NCBI GenBank assembly: GCA_033439265.1
Contig: JAVTVX010000021.1
Location: 12,737,001-12,801,000 of the forward strand
From: Dillenia suffruticosa
Lineage: Eukaryota; Streptophyta; Magnoliopsida; Dilleniales; Dilleniaceae
Length of the DNA: 64,000 nucleotides
Reading direction: 5' to 3'
Part shown: positions 63,913 to 64,000 of the stretch, piece after piece
Position numbering within the stretch: the first letter of the stretch is position 1
Layout of the letters: the number at the start of each line of letters is the position of its first letter
Position numbers and translations under genes: made by a program
Notes under the pieces: generated by a model
Database searches by the model: none
The model's input: only the letters and a program-made list of their open reading frames with translations
Told to the model about the DNA's origin: nothing

Positions 63913-64000
63913 CTGAAATTCAAAAGCTCATAAAAATTAATCTTCAATTTTCAAATTTACAAGCTCATACATAACTTTAAAGCACTCAAATTTTGGTGCT
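63913..64000. other. Intron 1 of the ZFPL1-like gene (window edge)
   Basis: Sequence upstream of the acceptor at 63913-63914 on the minus strand (gaatttcag). No ATG-containing exon of the expected MVVCKC type is present before the window ends. Confidence 0.6.

Noticed and set aside
1-64000. A new multi-gene system, gene cluster, CRISPR array or organelle insertion
   Set aside because: The intact genes are conserved, unrelated eukaryotic single genes with introns. No repeat-spacer array, no cluster of related enzymes and no organelle-like sequence block was seen.

Overview
The window is nuclear DNA from a flowering plant, most likely a eudicot. It is AT-rich, with GT-AG introns, CT/GA-rich 5' leaders, many dinucleotide microsatellites, RTE-type LINE fragments and proteins typical of eudicots. 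The species cannot be told from the sequence. I see no operon, CRISPR, phage or plasmid features, and no gene cluster that looks like a new multi-gene system.

Layout: (1) 608-5225 (+), a Barentsz/CASC3-type eIF4AIII-binding protein. (2) 6814-11266 (-), an RlmN-like radical-SAM RNA methyltransferase, convergent with gene 1. (3) 15368-15709 (-), a single-exon gene for a 113-aa protein of unknown function. (4) 17824-21688 (+), an interferon-related developmental regulator (SAT32-like) with a 41-codon upstream ORF. (5) 22246-23112 (-), a broken C-terminal piece of a GH3 beta-xylosidase that carries a 31-nt U6 snRNA fragment flanked by a 17-bp duplication. (6) 25353-27506 (+), a DUF936 protein. 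(7) 31265-41633 (+), a complete vacuolar sorting receptor with 12 exons. (8) 44059-45665 (-), an RSL-type bHLH factor with an in-frame TGA before its bHLH domain. (9) 53749-63912 (-), a ZFPL1-like Golgi zinc-finger protein whose first exon lies beyond the window; two of its introns carry 5'-truncated RTE LINEs.

The genes do not form one pathway: they cover RNA metabolism (1, 2), stress or development (4, 8) and the endomembrane system (7, 9). Exon borders were read by eye from reading frame, splice sites and remembered family conservation. All named intact genes keep phase across every junction. Non-genic stretches are AT-rich and hold low-copy repeats, two long fold-back hairpins and one 0.7-kb element bounded by perfect 30-bp inverted repeats.

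The items most worth a second look are the U6 fragment insertion, the stop codon and in-frame intron of the bHLH gene, the fold-back hairpins, and the upstream ORF of the SAT32-like gene.
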